Shown here piece after piece: positions 25,550-34,660 of a stretch of 64,000 nt of DNA (within the stretch, counting starts at the first letter, position 1; each line of letters begins with the position of its first letter). The DNA is from Allomeiothermus silvanus DSM 9946 (GTDB taxonomy: Bacteria; Deinococcota; Deinococci; Deinococcales; Thermaceae). A program made the position numbers and the translations under genes. Location of the stretch: assembly GCF_000092125.1 (NCBI RefSeq), contig NC_014213.1, forward strand, positions 248,001-312,000, read 5' to 3'. A model generated the notes under the pieces. It did not search any database, was not told the origin of the DNA, and worked only from the letters and a program-made list of their open reading frames with translations.

Positions 25550-25876
25550 CTAGGCCAGCTCCAGCTTGACGGAGGTCTCCCCGGTATCTCCCTTGTTGTC
25601 CTTGAGCTTGATGGTGAAGGTACCCGGCTGCCCGGCCTGAAAGGCCAGCCCGAAGAGGGGGTTGGCGCTCACCCCGGGTTCGGGCAGGATGCTCGCTACC
25701 TTCTGCCCTTCGAAGTACACCTCCACCAGGTCGATATAGTACGCGGGGATGAGGTTACCCTTCTCGTCCTTGCGGGTGCCTGGCTCCATGGGGTGCTGGG
25801 CAACTATCTGGAGCTTGAATACTTCTCCCGCTTTGGGTTTGGGGGGTGTCAGGCGTGCTAAGGTGCGGATTGCCAT
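25550..25876 (-). CDS. soxZ: SoxZ, partner of the sulfur carrier SoxY
   Basis: A 108-residue immunoglobulin-like protein without a signal peptide, so it is probably exported in complex with SoxY. Features: RTLARLTPPKPKAGEVFKLQ at the start, QHPMEPGTRKDEKGNLIPAY in the middle, FQAGQPGTFTIKLKDNKGDT near the end. It stabilises SoxY. Confidence 0.93.
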   Translation of the reverse strand: MAIRTLARLTPPKPKAGEVFKLQIVAQHPMEPGTRKDEKGNLIPAYYIDLVEVYFEGQKVASILPEPGVSANPLFGLAFQAGQPGTFTIKLKDNKGDTGETSVKLELA

Positions 25877-25895
25877 GGGTATTCACCTCCTTCCA

Positions 25896-26351
25896 CTAGC
25901 CGCACCCGCCTACGGTGACGCGGGTACTGGCTGAGGCCAGGAGCAGCTTGCCGTCTTGGGTCTCCACCACCGCCCGTACCGCCGAGGTCTCGGCCATCCG
26001 GGTGCGGGAGGCGTAGTAGGGCATGGCCTGCCCTACCTCTAGCTTGACGATGTGGGGCGAGGGATTTTTGTCCACGAAGAGGTGGATGGCCCGCACCTGG
26101 TCCTTGGGCAGAGCGACCTCGATCTCGAAGGGCACGTTGGCCCCGGACTCGGCGATGGTGGGCATGGTGAGCTTCACCTGGCCTGAGGGGGTGAGATCCT
26201 TGAACCCTTTGCCCAAGACCTTCTGTAGGGTGGGTTCCAGATGGGCGATATCCTCCCCCTCCAGACCCCCTCCCTGCGCTACGGCCAGCCGGGGAGCCAT
26301 CAAGGCCCCGGCTAGCACACCTGCTGCTTTGAGAAACCTTCTTCTATCCAC
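25896..26351 (-). CDS. soxY: SoxY, sulfur-carrier protein
   Basis: A 151-residue protein with a twin-arginine signal (DRRRFLKAAG) and the C-terminal swinging arm ending VTVGGCG, whose cysteine carries the sulfur intermediates. Middle segment MPTIAESGANVPFEIEV is typical of SoxY. It overlaps the thioredoxin gene upstream by 8 bp and precedes soxZ by 19 bp. Confidence 0.94.
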   Translation of the reverse strand: MDRRRFLKAAGVLAGALMAPRLAVAQGGGLEGEDIAHLEPTLQKVLGKGFKDLTPSGQVKLTMPTIAESGANVPFEIEVALPKDQVRAIHLFVDKNPSPHIVKLEVGQAMPYYASRTRMAETSAVRAVVETQDGKLLLASASTRVTVGGCG

Positions 26352-26781
26352 AACCGCTACCTCCTTGGGTGGAAACCTGCTGCAACTCTGCCAGAAACTG
26401 CGCCCGGGGTCTGCTGCCGAGAAGCCGCCCGGTTTCCTGCCAGCGGCCCCCGCTATAGGCCAAGAACACGAACGTGGGGGTACCCAGCGCCCGCAGCTGG
26501 CGGGCCAAAGGGATTCCCTCCGGGCTTTGGCTGTCTACGCTAGCTACTACGAAACAGCGCTCCAGCGTCCGCGAGACCGCTGGATCGGAGAAGACGAAGG
26601 TGTTCATCTGCTCGCAGTAGGGGCAGCCGTGGCTCCAGAAGTAGACCAGGAGGGTGCGCCCCTCTTGCTGGGCCAGCCGGCTGGCCTCGGCATAGGCGTA
26701 CCAGCGGCTGAAGTCCGCACCCAACGCTAGGGAAAACACGCAGTAGACGAAGCCGATGAGCCCAAGGATGCCCGTTCGCAT
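26344..26781 (-). CDS. Exported thioredoxin-like protein (SoxW-like), first gene of the sox operon
   Basis: A 145-residue protein. ATG at 26781 opens a membrane-anchor or signal segment (MRTGILGLIGFVYCVFSLAL). The thioredoxin motif is FWSHGCPYCEQM, followed by TFVFSDP and GTPTFVFL with the cis-Pro. Likely keeps periplasmic Sox cysteines reduced using electrons from CcdA, which closes the same operon. Confidence 0.82.
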   Translation of the reverse strand: MRTGILGLIGFVYCVFSLALGADFSRWYAYAEASRLAQQEGRTLLVYFWSHGCPYCEQMNTFVFSDPAVSRTLERCFVVASVDSQSPEGIPLARQLRALGTPTFVFLAYSGGRWQETGRLLGSRPRAQFLAELQQVSTQGGSGCG

Positions 26782-27137
26782 AATTGGCGTACATGTACAT
26801 GATAGCACCTGGGGGTATCCCTGATCAAGCGCGTATTTGTGAAATATCTCCACAAGGACTGGAAAATGGCCCCCTTTCCAAGCTTTGTAGAGGTGGCGGG
26901 CTTAGATCGTCAGGGCAAAGCCAATGCTGCAATATATTCCTTTGGAAAGGGTATGTTCTAGAATGCAACACTGCTTGCTAATATACCCTATACCGGTATT
27001 TATAATTATAAACAGCCGCGCCGACTTTCTCATCCCTGTTCAAGTCAGCCCCTAGCAGAGCACACATAGCTCTCCATTCCCCCCCTGGCGGGTTCCCCTA
27101 GATGGGGTATAGTAGGGTAGCAGGAGAAACTAACGCT
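26782..27137. promoter_or_regulatory. AT-richer divergent control region between the sox operon and the TlpA-like gene
   Basis: No gene is evident. The sox side has TATCAT and a GTACATGTAC palindrome (about 26789-26800) within 25 bp of the start codon. CCCTTTCCAA (about 26872-26881) and TTGGAAAGGG (26942-26951) form a 10-bp inverted repeat spaced by about 60 bp. On the plus strand TATAGT (27108-27113) is a plausible -10 box for the TlpA-like gene, with AGGAG before its ATG. Confidence 0.5.
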
Positions 27138-27641
27138 ATGGGCAGGAGATCTGTTGGCGTTGTGCTCGCGGTGCTGAGCCTAGCGGCGACATGGGCGGCC
27201 AAACCCGGGGAAAAGGCTCCGGATTTCCGCCTGGCGGATGCGGGGGGTACTCCGTATACCTTGGCCAGCTTCAAGGGTAAGCCGGTGGTCATCACGTTTT
27301 GGGCCAGTTGGTGCACGGTGTGCAAAGCGGAGTTCCCCAAGCTGCACCGGCTGGCCCAGGAGTACCGGGTACCCTTCGTGGTCATTAGCCGTGAGCCCCG
27401 CGACACCACGCAGGTGGTGCTTTCCTACATGAAGGCATACCCCGCCTTCTTGCCCCTGGTGGCCGCGCCGGGGGGGGACATCCCGGCCGCCGTCGCCGAC
27501 CGCTTCAAGGTGCTGGGCCAGCCTTGGACCTTTGTGCTGGATGGTGAGGGCCGGATCGTCAACCTCTACGCCGGGCGGGTGGAGGTAGAGGCGATCCGAG
27601 ACGACCTGGCTCTGGCAGGGTACCGGGGGGCTACGCCATGA
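27138..27641 (+). CDS. TlpA-like exported thiol-disulfide oxidoreductase
   Basis: A 167-residue protein with a signal peptide (RRSVGVVLAVLSLAATWAA), then the AhpC/TSA-thioredoxin fold: GEKAPDFRLADAGG, active site FWASWCTVCKAEFPKL (CxxC), and LGQPWTFVLDGEGRIV with cis-Pro. It probably reduces apocytochrome or SoxY cysteines. Divergent from the sox operon. Confidence 0.88.
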   Translation: MGRRSVGVVLAVLSLAATWAAKPGEKAPDFRLADAGGTPYTLASFKGKPVVITFWASWCTVCKAEFPKLHRLAQEYRVPFVVISREPRDTTQVVLSYMKAYPAFLPLVAAPGGDIPAAVADRFKVLGQPWTFVLDGEGRIVNLYAGRVEVEAIRDDLALAGYRGATP

Positions 27642-27768
27642 ACCGCAGAGGGTGCGGGATAGGCAGCGGTGCTAGTCTGGCAGTGCCTCCTACAGGAAGG
27701 TCGATGGGCGCTCGCTGCTTGTTGGGTATATACCGCGGCTGTAGCACCTGTGATTCGAGCGCTAACCG

Positions 27769-28167
27769 CTATTCGGTGGTAGGACGTCGCCGTTTCCCCT
27801 CCCGGTACCGCTGCAGGTACTCGAGGTCCTCTGCTACCAGGTCGTCGCGCCCGGCCAGGAACTCCAGGTGGTGGCGCAGCTCGTGGAGGAGGGTTTCCCA
27901 GATTTCCCCCTCCCAGTCGAAGCCAGGATAAGCCACGGCGTGGAAGGAGCCGTAGTACAGGGCGATATGGCGGCCCAGGCCTTCGAAGCCGCCCAGCACG
28001 GTGGGGTAGCCGGGGCTCAGGTATTCACCTAGCCAGAACAGCTCCGGCTCGTTGGGGTCACGTTTGGGGTTCTCGAGGACGTGCATGCCGTGTAACCCCC
28101 GTTTGAACACCTCAGGGATCTGGCTCCACAGATGATTGGCGGTGTCGTGGAACTCGCTAAAGGTCAT
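27769..28167 (-). CDS. Zincin-like metallopeptidase-family protein
   Basis: A 132-residue protein. ATG at 28167 (MTFSEFHDTANHLWSQIPEV) is chosen because the N-terminus matches the family start. The HExxH zinc site is in LLHELRHHLEFLAGRDDL; the segment GRHIALYYGSFHAV is also typical. The substrate is unknown; such small zincins are common in Deinococcota and Actinobacteria. Confidence 0.75.
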   Translation of the reverse strand: MTFSEFHDTANHLWSQIPEVFKRGLHGMHVLENPKRDPNEPELFWLGEYLSPGYPTVLGGFEGLGRHIALYYGSFHAVAYPGFDWEGEIWETLLHELRHHLEFLAGRDDLVAEDLEYLQRYREGKRRRPTTE

Positions 28168-28257
28168 CGCCTCTAGTGTGGGACCGGATGATGAAGCGCG
28201 GGTAAAGTGGCGCTCCAAAGGTGCGGTGGGGGCGTAGCGCGGGCGGTGTGGCGGGTG

Positions 28258-28285
28258 TACAATGTGCTGGCTTCAAAAAAGGAGG
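28258..28285 (+). promoter_or_regulatory. -10 box and ribosome-binding site of the dodecin gene
   Basis: TACAAT at 28258-28263 and AAGGAGG at 28279-28285, 6 bp before the ATG at 28292. No clear -35 box. Confidence 0.5.
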
Positions 28286-28291
28286 CCGGAT

Positions 28292-28528
28292 ATGGCGGTA
28301 GTGAAGGTCATCGAGATCATCGCTGAATCGACAAAGAGCTGGGAGGATGCGGCCCAGCAGGCCCTCGAGGAAGCCTCCAAGACGGTGCGCGGCATCCGCA
28401 GCATCTGGGTGCAGGACCTGCAGGCCATCGTGGAGGACGGTAACATCGTGGCTTACCGCGCTAACTGCAAGCTCTCCTTCGTGGTCGAGAGTGAGGCCAA
28501 GAAGGCTCCGGCCCGCAGCCGCAAATAA
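28292..28528 (+). CDS. Dodecin, flavin-binding storage protein
   Basis: A 78-residue protein. Start at 28292 (MAVVKVIEIIAESTKSWEDA) follows AAGGAGG. The family pattern is complete: SxxSWEDAAQQALxEASKTVRGI, SIWVQDLQAIVEDGNIVAYR. It forms a hollow dodecamer that binds riboflavin, FMN or FAD. Its position 2.4 kb from the riboflavin operon fits flavin buffering. Confidence 0.92.
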   Translation: MAVVKVIEIIAESTKSWEDAAQQALEEASKTVRGIRSIWVQDLQAIVEDGNIVAYRANCKLSFVVESEAKKAPARSRK

Positions 28529-28544
28529 TCCCAGCCCTGGCCAG

Positions 28545-29135
28545 CTACTTCACTGCCTCGGCGATGTGGCCATAGTAGGCCATTACCCCGGTGACAAAAG
28601 CCGTCAAGGCCATGAGGCCAAGGACCAAAGCCCCCAGGTAGGCCCAGGTCCTTTTGGCTTCAGGGCGGCTGTAAGCGAAAGGAAGGATACCGAGGCTGGC
28701 CAGGCCGGCAGCGGCCCACATGAGGGCGGTAAGGGCGGGGTTGCGGGTGAGGCCAAAGTCCAAAGCAGCCCGCGCTCCCTGCAGCAGGAACAACCCCAGG
28801 AAAAGGCTCGGCCAGGCCAGCGCCCTAAGCTCGAGTCCTTGGTAAAGGTAGAAGCCCGCTAGAAGCATCATGAAAGCGAACAGCCCGGTTCCCACCCCAA
28901 ACAGTTCCGTGTACTGAGGCACCGGTCGCCCCGCCCAGTTCGTCCAGTAAAGCTGGGCCACCCCCCCGAGGGCGAAGAGCCCCAGGGCCACGAAGATGGG
29001 GCCGTACTCCCGCCCCAACACCCTGCTCTCCCCACCCCGTGCGAGCGCCAGCAGGTAGGCTACCCCCGTGACCCCCGCTGCCGTGACCAGACCGAGGACG
29101 AAGACCAGAGGGTTGTAGCTGCCCATCCTCATCAC
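28545..29135 (-). CDS. Six- or seven-helix membrane protein (DUF981-like)
   Basis: A 196-residue integral membrane protein. The central loop VAQLYWTNWAGRPVPQYTEL followed by FGV resembles DUF981 proteins. No catalytic motif; function unknown. Faces the dodecin gene convergently with a 16-bp gap. Confidence 0.6.
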   Translation of the reverse strand: MMRMGSYNPLVFVLGLVTAAGVTGVAYLLALARGGESRVLGREYGPIFVALGLFALGGVAQLYWTNWAGRPVPQYTELFGVGTGLFAFMMLLAGFYLYQGLELRALAWPSLFLGLFLLQGARAALDFGLTRNPALTALMWAAAGLASLGILPFAYSRPEAKRTWAYLGALVLGLMALTAFVTGVMAYYGHIAEAVK

Positions 29136-29227
29136 CTCCTCCCCCTGAGGATAGGTCCTAGCTGATAGGACAGGTGTCCCTCTCAGGAAGCTCCGCTCGA
29201 CGCGCTAAGCTGTTGCCTGTACGCGTT

Positions 29228-29668
29228 TTAGCCCAAGCAAGCCTCGAGCTGCTGGATGATCTCGCGCTGTTGACGCAGTAGTCCCTGCCCGATAAACACC
29301 ATTTCTGTGGGCTCTTGCTGGATGGCTTCTAGTATAGCCAAGCAGTGGGCTTGCTCCTCTTGGGGGAGGGCTCGCAGCTCGTGCTCGTGCAGGAGTTCGA
29401 TGCGTGGCTCGAGCACAATCTGCTTGCCGGCCTGCGAAAAGGCGACGGGCGCCTGGTCTACGAATTTGACCCAGCCTTTGGCCCGGATCACCCCCTTGGG
29501 CCAGTTGTGCAGAAATCGTTCGAAGGCTTGGGAATCGAAGCCCCGGTCACTCCGGTACACAAAGCTCTGGAAGCCGTACTCCTCGGCCTCGCTGCCTTGT
29601 TTGTGCCACTCAGCTTCCCAGTCGGGGTGGGCTAGACCCTCCTGATAGTTGTATAGACCGGTACTCAT
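29228..29668 (-). CDS. CobW C-terminal domain as a separate protein
   Basis: A 146-residue protein matching the CobW_C domain: RGFDSQAFERFLHNWPKGVI, RAKGWVKFVD, EMVFIGQGLLRQQREIIQQL. In most COG0523 proteins this domain is fused after the GTPase domain. Here it begins on an ATG that overlaps the stop of the GTPase ORF (TGATG), so the two are translationally coupled. Confidence 0.82.
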   Translation of the reverse strand: MSTGLYNYQEGLAHPDWEAEWHKQGSEAEEYGFQSFVYRSDRGFDSQAFERFLHNWPKGVIRAKGWVKFVDQAPVAFSQAGKQIVLEPRIELLHEHELRALPQEEQAHCLAILEAIQQEPTEMVFIGQGLLRQQREIIQQLEACLG

Positions 29669-30282
29669 CAGTTTTTCGGGCTCAATTTGCCCCCTACCGT
29701 GCGGTAGACCTGGACGTAGGGGTTGAGTTCGCGTACGAACGACTCCAGTCGATCCAGCGCCTCCTCGTCAACGGTATCTGCTTTGTTGAGCAACACAATG
29801 GAGGTGAACTCGAGCTGGTCAGCCAGCAGGGGGGCTAGGGGTGCTTGCATGGGGTCTGCGTCTTCCCTCTGATCCACGTGGTTCCAGGTCTCCCAAAAAT
29901 TTTTCGCATCCACCACAGTGATGATCGAGTCGAGCTGTACCCGTTGGGGCATGTCTTCCATGTGGAAGGTCTGGGCGATGGGCAACGGCTCGCCAATCCC
30001 GGTGGACTCGATCAGAATGTAGTCCAGATCTAGCTCGGACAGCGCGCGCAGCTCATGCAATAGGTCTTCGCGCAGGGTGCAGCAGATGCAGCCGTTCGAC
30101 ATCTCGACCATCTTCTCCGAGGTGTGCCGCACCAGCGCGGCATCCACATTGACCTGGCCGAATTCGTTTACGATTACCGCGATCTTCTTGCCGTGTTGGT
30201 GGTGCAAAAGATGGTTTATATGGGTAGTTTTACCAGCTCCCAGGAAACCGACCAGTACCGAGGTGGGGATAGGCTTTCCCAT
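29668..30282 (-). CDS. CobW/COG0523 GTPase domain (metal chaperone family)
   Basis: A 204-residue protein. Start [20 protein letters not shown] at 30282 puts the P-loop at the usual position. It has NEFGQVNVD, the metal-binding CxCC ([13 protein letters not shown]), ESTGIGEP and NKADTVDEE. It ends right after the GTPase domain. The family delivers zinc or cobalt to client enzymes. A Fur/Zur-like dyad overlaps its -10 box, which would fit induction under metal shortage. Confidence 0.85.
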   Translation of the reverse strand: MGKPIPTSVLVGFLGAGKTTHINHLLHHQHGKKIAVIVNEFGQVNVDAALVRHTSEKMVEMSNGCICCTLREDLLHELRALSELDLDYILIESTGIGEPLPIAQTFHMEDMPQRVQLDSIITVVDAKNFWETWNHVDQREDADPMQAPLAPLLADQLEFTSIVLLNKADTVDEEALDRLESFVRELNPYVQVYRTVGGKLSPKN

Positions 30283-30289
30283 AAGAAAA

Positions 30290-30305
30290 TGGGAATGCAT
30301 TATCA
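30290..30305 (-). promoter_or_regulatory. Fur/Zur-like operator overlapping the CobW promoter
   Basis: TGATAATGCATTCCCA on the minus strand is a 16-bp dyad with 6 of 8 pairs matching and an ATGCAT core. GATAAT inside it is the likely -10 box, placed 11 bp before the start codon. No Shine-Dalgarno sequence is seen, consistent with a leaderless transcript. Confidence 0.45.
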
Positions 30306-30333
30306 ATAGTGGGCTGTCAAGCCCGGCTATCAA

Positions 30334-30757
30334 CGCCTTGGAGGGCCAAAGGAGTATCCGCGGTGAAGATTCTCATCTGAACCCCGCCCCAAGCGTTCCG
30401 CAAAGCGCCAGCAAAAGCTCATCTACGACCGCTTCGAAGGGCAGCGCTACCCGGCTATCGCCGCAAACATACGCCGCGGGCGGGGAACCAAAAATAAGAA
30501 CCGACCTAGCGGATTTCTCCTCCGCCTAAAGGTCACTGAACCCGTGACTGTTTTTGGCAAGAGGGTGGAAGCGAACTTTGCAGCAATGGCCATCAAGCAC
30601 CGTTTCGACGTGGGGGGCACCTCAGCCAGCATGGCTTGGTTGTGGGTCTAGGCATACAGCACTGAGTGCCCGCTCACCTAAAGCGCGCCCCAGGGTAGCC
30701 AGACAAACCTGAGCCTCGAGCCTGTGCTATGCTTGCGCCGAGCCGCAAGGCTCGTAC
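30334..30757. other. Region with gene debris and a repeat remnant
   Basis: No intact gene. CTACCCGGCTATCGCCGC (about 30450-30468) matches repeat family C (62209-62250). The plus-strand frame ending at 30652 (VEANFAAMAIKHRFDVGGTS) looks like the tail of a lost gene that I could not name. Confidence 0.35.
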
Positions 30758-30930
30758 TCTTCCTTCGGGGCGGGGTGAAACTCCCCACCGGCGGTGAGCC
30801 CTCGGCCTCTTTTAGGCCGCGGGAGAAGCCCGCGAAGCCCAGGAAGTCTGCAGCATCTTGGGCCCGATTCGGTGAGAATCCGAAGCCGACCGTGATGCCT
30901 ATTTATGGCTGAGTCGGGATGGGAGAAGGA
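30758..30930 (+). ncRNA. FMN riboswitch (RFN element)
   Basis: The conserved core is complete: TTCGGGGCGGGGTGAAACTC, CCCACCGGCGGTGAGCCC, then GCCCGCGA, then the second half GATTCGGTGAGAATCCGAAG, CCGACCGTGATGCC, and the closing strand AGTCGGGATGGGAGAAGGA. It precedes ribD by about 35 bp and should lower expression of the whole rib operon when FMN is plentiful. TATGCT at 30728-30733 is a possible -10 box. Confidence 0.95.
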
Positions 30931-30965
30931 GGCAAGCTCGGGCATCCCTGTGCTCGGGCGCGAAA

Positions 30966-32147
30966 GTGTGTGAACCCCTAGACTCAGGTGTACAGATCCG
31001 TGACGGCCCGGACGTGGCGTTTATGCGCCAGGCTTTGGAGCTTGCCGCGCAGGGCATTGGCCGCACCAGCCCCAATCCCCCGGTTGGATGTGTGTTGGTG
31101 CGCGGAGCAGAGGTGGTAGGGCGGGGTTTTCATCCCCGTGCCGGGGAGCCCCACGCCGAGGTCCTGGCCCTTCGCCAGGCAGGAGAGCGGGCTCAGGGAG
31201 CCACCGCCTACATCACCCTCGAGCCCTGCGCCCACTACGGGCGCACCCCACCCTGTGCCCAGGCCCTCATCGAGGCCGGGGTGGCGCGGGTAGTAGTGGC
31301 GACCACCGATCCCAATCCCCAGGTAAGTGGCCGTGGGCTCGAGCAGTTGGCGCGGGCCGGGGTGGCGGTGACGACAGGGCTTCTTCGGGACGAAGCCGAG
31401 CGGCAACAGGAGGTCTTTCGCCACTGGATCGCTCACCGCGAGCCCTTCGTGGTGTTCAAGACCGCCCTGAGCCTAGACGGAAAAACCGCCACCGTGGCCG
31501 GTGATGCGCGCTGGGTGAGCGGCGAGGCAGCACGGGAGCGGGTTCAGTTGCTGCGCGATGAGCTGGATGCGGTGGTGGTGGGGGTCGGGACAGTCTTGAC
31601 CGATGACCCCTGGCTTACCTGTCGCCTAAGGGAACCGGCGGTTCCCCACCGTGTCCCCCGCGACCCGGTCAAAGTGGTGTTCGACACGCACGCCCGGACC
31701 CCTCCCCGGGCCCGCTTGTTCGCCCCGGGTCCGCGGGGAGAAGCGGCGCGGGTGCTTCTCCTGATTGCTGAAGGGGCCGATCCTGCGCGGGTAGAGGAGT
31801 TGCGCCAGGCGGGCGCCGAGGTGGTGCGGTTAGAGGCTGGCCCCGACGGCAGGCCCCGCCTGGAAGCGGCTTTGCAAGCCCTGGAAGCACGGGGATTGAC
31901 CGGGTTGCTGCTGGAGGGGGGCTCGGTCCTGGCGGGTAGCTTTTTCGATGCGGGCAAGGTGCACAAGGTAGTAGCCTTCGTCGCCCCCAAGCTGGTAGGT
32001 GGCCGCGGTCCTACGCCCTTGGCCGGGAACGGGGTGGCGCGGATGTCCCAGGCTAGGCACCTCGAGCGCGTTCGGGTCGAGCCTCTGGGAACGGACGTGC
32101 TGGTAGAGGGGTATCTCTTAGAAGCTTGGTCTCGCGCCGATGCCTAG
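30966..32147 (+). CDS. ribD: RibD, bifunctional deaminase/reductase of riboflavin synthesis
   Basis: 393 residues from GTG at 30966. Deaminase domain: GRTSPNPPVGCVLV, HAEVLAL and TLEPCAHYGRTPPC hold the zinc ligands (His, Cys, Cys). Reductase domain follows: FKTALSLDGKTA, GDARWVSG, EGGSVLAGSF. It converts the pyrimidine product of GTP cyclohydrolase II in two steps. No good ribosome-binding site precedes the GTG; ATG at 31023 would also leave the deaminase domain intact. First gene of the operon after the riboswitch. Confidence 0.92.
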   Translation: MCEPLDSGVQIRDGPDVAFMRQALELAAQGIGRTSPNPPVGCVLVRGAEVVGRGFHPRAGEPHAEVLALRQAGERAQGATAYITLEPCAHYGRTPPCAQALIEAGVARVVVATTDPNPQVSGRGLEQLARAGVAVTTGLLRDEAERQQEVFRHWIAHREPFVVFKTALSLDGKTATVAGDARWVSGEAARERVQLLRDELDAVVVGVGTVLTDDPWLTCRLREPAVPHRVPRDPVKVVFDTHARTPPRARLFAPGPRGEAARVLLLIAEGADPARVEELRQAGAEVVRLEAGPDGRPRLEAALQALEARGLTGLLLEGGSVLAGSFFDAGKVHKVVAFVAPKLVGGRGPTPLAGNGVARMSQARHLERVRVEPLGTDVLVEGYLLEAWSRADA

Positions 32148-32228
32148 CGGAGGCGGTCAGACCTGTTTGGGTGGGTTTTGATTGCTGGCCCCCGATGGGT
32201 CCGCAGACGGGTAATTGGAGGGAGTCCG

Positions 32229-32828
32229 ATGTTTACAGGTATCGTAGAGGAAGTGGGCCAGGTGGTGGCGGCCCGCCAGGCAGGGGAAAATCGGGTGGTT
32301 ACCATCCACGCCCGGAAGGTTGTGGAGGATTTGCGGGTGGGGGATTCGGTGGCCTGTAGCGGCGCGTGCCTCACGGTGGTGGCCTGCGAGCCTGAGGGCT
32401 TTACCGTAGAGCTCTCCCAGGAGACGCTGGCCAAGACCGCGCCGCGCTGGAGCGTGGGTGCGCGCCTCAACCTAGAGCGGGCCTTGCGGGCGGATGGACG
32501 TTTGGGCGGCCACGTAGTCACCGGGCACGTAGACGGCACCGGCAAGGTGCGTGGGGTACGGCCCAACCCGGGAGCCATGGAGGTGACGATCCAGGTTCCC
32601 CAGGGGCTCAGGCCCTATCTGGTCCCCAAGGGCTCGGTGTGTGTAGATGGGGTTTCGCTCACGGTGGTGGAGGTGAAGGAGGAGGCTTTCTCAGTATGGC
32701 TCATCCCCCACACCCTGGCGGTCACCACCCTGGGCCAGCTGGAGCCGGGGGCAGTGGTCAACCTCGAGGCGGACATCCTGGCCAAATACCTCGAGCGGAT
32801 GCTGGAAGCCCGGGAGGTGTTGCGATGA
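32229..32828 (+). CDS. ribE: Riboflavin synthase, alpha chain
   Basis: 199 residues with the two-fold repeated lumazine-binding domain: [12 protein letters not shown] and [14 protein letters not shown] in the first half, [16 protein letters not shown] and [16 protein letters not shown] in the second. It dismutates two lumazines to riboflavin. Start at ATG 32229 after GGAGG; it overlaps ribBA by 4 bp. Confidence 0.95.
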   Translation: MFTGIVEEVGQVVAARQAGENRVVTIHARKVVEDLRVGDSVACSGACLTVVACEPEGFTVELSQETLAKTAPRWSVGARLNLERALRADGRLGGHVVTGHVDGTGKVRGVRPNPGAMEVTIQVPQGLRPYLVPKGSVCVDGVSLTVVEVKEEAFSVWLIPHTLAVTTLGQLEPGAVVNLEADILAKYLERMLEAREVLR

Positions 32829-34036
32829 GCGGGGTTGCCCCCATCGAGGAGATTCTCGAGGAAATTCGGCAGGGCCGACCCGTGCTGATGGTGGACGATG
32901 AATATCGCGAGAACGAAGGGGATTTTGTCCTGGCAGCGGAGCATGCTACCCCGCAGATGATCAACCTGATGCTGCGGGAGGGACGGGGCCTGGTCTGTCT
33001 GGCCCTCACCGCCCCGCGGGCCCAGGCCTTGGGCTTGGAACCGATGGTTGCCTACAATACCGACCCCAACGGCACGGCTTTTACCGTCTCGGTGGACCAC
33101 CGCTCCGCTGGCACCGGGATCAGCGCCTTCGACCGCGCCCTCACCATTCGGGCTTGCCTGGACCCCACCACCCGTCCTAGCGACCTGCGCCGACCGGGGC
33201 ATCTTTTCCCCCTGGTGGCGCGCGAGGGTGGGGTGTTGCGGAGGGCTGGCCACACCGAGGCTGCGGTCGATTTGGCGCGGCTGGCCGGGCTCGAGCCCGC
33301 GGGCGTCATCTGTGAGGTAGTCGCCGAGGACGGGCGGATGGCCCGGCTGCCCCAACTCCTCGAGCTTGCCCGTCGGCTAGGCCTTAAGTTGGGTACCGTG
33401 CGCGACCTCATCGCTTACCGCCAGCGAAGGGAGCCCCTTGTCCGAAGGGAGGCCGAGGCGTTTCTGCCTACCGCGCATGGGGAGTTTCGGCTTTTTGGCT
33501 ACGTAGACCCGCTGAATGGGGGAGAGCACCTGGCGCTGGTGATGGGTGAGGTAGCCGATGGACGCCCAGTCCTGGTGCGCGTGCACAGCGAGTGCCTCAC
33601 CGGCGACGCCTTGCACTCGCTGCGCTGTGACTGTGGGGCCCAGCGCGACGCGGCCTTGGCGGCCATTGCCGCAGAGGGGCGGGGTGCGCTGCTATACCTG
33701 CGCCAAGAGGGGCGGGGAATCGGTCTGATCAACAAGATCCGGGCCTACGCCCTCCAGGATCAAGGGGCTGACACGGTCGAGGCCAACGAGCGCCTGGGTT
33801 TTGCCGCCGACCTGCGCGATTACGGGGTGGGCGCGCAAATCCTGCTCGACCTGGGGGTGCGCCGCCTGCGCCTGCTGACCAATAACCCGCGTAAGGGGGC
33901 GGCTCTGGCCAGGTTTGGTCTGGAGGTCGTAGAGGAGGTGCCCCTTTGGGCGGGCCACAACCCCTACAACCGGCGGTATCTGCGGACCAAACAGCTCCGG
34001 CTCGGGCACCGTCTGTGGCAGGAGGACGTGCGATGA
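32825..34036 (+). CDS. ribBA: RibBA: DHBP synthase plus GTP cyclohydrolase II
   Basis: 403 residues. RibB half (about 1-203): [55 protein letters not shown]. RibA half: [20 protein letters not shown] with the zinc-binding cysteines, [19 protein letters not shown]. It feeds both branches of riboflavin synthesis. Start ATG 32825 overlaps ribE and the end overlaps ribH. Confidence 0.95.
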   Translation: MSGVAPIEEILEEIRQGRPVLMVDDEYRENEGDFVLAAEHATPQMINLMLREGRGLVCLALTAPRAQALGLEPMVAYNTDPNGTAFTVSVDHRSAGTGISAFDRALTIRACLDPTTRPSDLRRPGHLFPLVAREGGVLRRAGHTEAAVDLARLAGLEPAGVICEVVAEDGRMARLPQLLELARRLGLKLGTVRDLIAYRQRREPLVRREAEAFLPTAHGEFRLFGYVDPLNGGEHLALVMGEVADGRPVLVRVHSECLTGDALHSLRCDCGAQRDAALAAIAAEGRGALLYLRQEGRGIGLINKIRAYALQDQGADTVEANERLGFAADLRDYGVGAQILLDLGVRRLRLLTNNPRKGAALARFGLEVVEEVPLWAGHNPYNRRYLRTKQLRLGHRLWQEDVR

Positions 34037-34503
34037 GGGAGTATGAGGGGAAGCTGATTGGTACCGGGATGCGCTTTGGCCTGGTGGTCTCCCGCTGGAA
34101 TGACCTGGTCACCCGGCGGCTGCTGGAAGGCGCGGTGGGCGCGCTGCGCGCCCACGGCGTAGAGGAAGAGGCCCTCGAGGTAGCCTGGGTTCCCGGCTCC
34201 TTCGAACTGCCCCTGCTGGCTCGGCAGATGGCCCGCAGTGGGCGCTATGAGGCTGTGATCGCGCTGGGCTGCTTGATTCGGGGGGCTACCGATCACTACT
34301 CCCTGATTGCGGCGGCGGTGACCCATGCCCTCCAACACACCATGCTGCAATCCGATATTCCCATCGCTTTTGGCGTCCTAACCACCGATACCCTCGAGCA
34401 GGCCCTCGAGCGCGCCGGCACCAAGGCGGGCAACAAGGGAGCGGAGGCGGCACTAGCGGCGCTCGAGGTAGCCAACCTGATGAAGGCCTACCGGGGTGGG
34501 TAG
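34033..34503 (+). CDS. ribH: Lumazine synthase
   Basis: 156 residues: [46 protein letters not shown] (catalytic His) and [20 protein letters not shown], ending [16 protein letters not shown]. It condenses the DHBP product with the pyrimidine to form lumazine. Start ATG 34033 overlaps ribBA by 4 bp. The family usually has HFD where this one has HYS. Confidence 0.95.
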   Translation: MREYEGKLIGTGMRFGLVVSRWNDLVTRRLLEGAVGALRAHGVEEEALEVAWVPGSFELPLLARQMARSGRYEAVIALGCLIRGATDHYSLIAAAVTHALQHTMLQSDIPIAFGVLTTDTLEQALERAGTKAGNKGAEAALAALEVANLMKAYRGG

Positions 34504-34660
34504 GCTCTACCTCCGGCGCGGATTGGGTTCGCAGACGGCTTCGCTGGCGAGGTCCCCACTTTGTCCCGCCGCTCATCTACGCGCTTTTCGGCCTGCTCAT
34601 CCTGGTGGCAGGAGCGGGGGTAATCTTCCTCCTGCGCCGGGTCCGGGAGAGCGGGCCCCT
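34504..34660 (+). other. Possible remnant of a small single-pass membrane protein
   Basis: The plus strand encodes FVPPLIYALFGLLILVAGAG then VIFLLRRVRESGP, a clear membrane helix, in one frame, but no start codon is in that frame; the preceding frame (GTG at 34498) would need a frameshift. It may be a broken last gene of the rib operon. Confidence 0.3.

Noticed and set aside
27638-27931. Plus-strand ORF of 97 residues after the TlpA-like gene
   Set aside because: It overlaps the zincin gene on the other strand for most of its length, has low-complexity Arg/Ser content and no family features.
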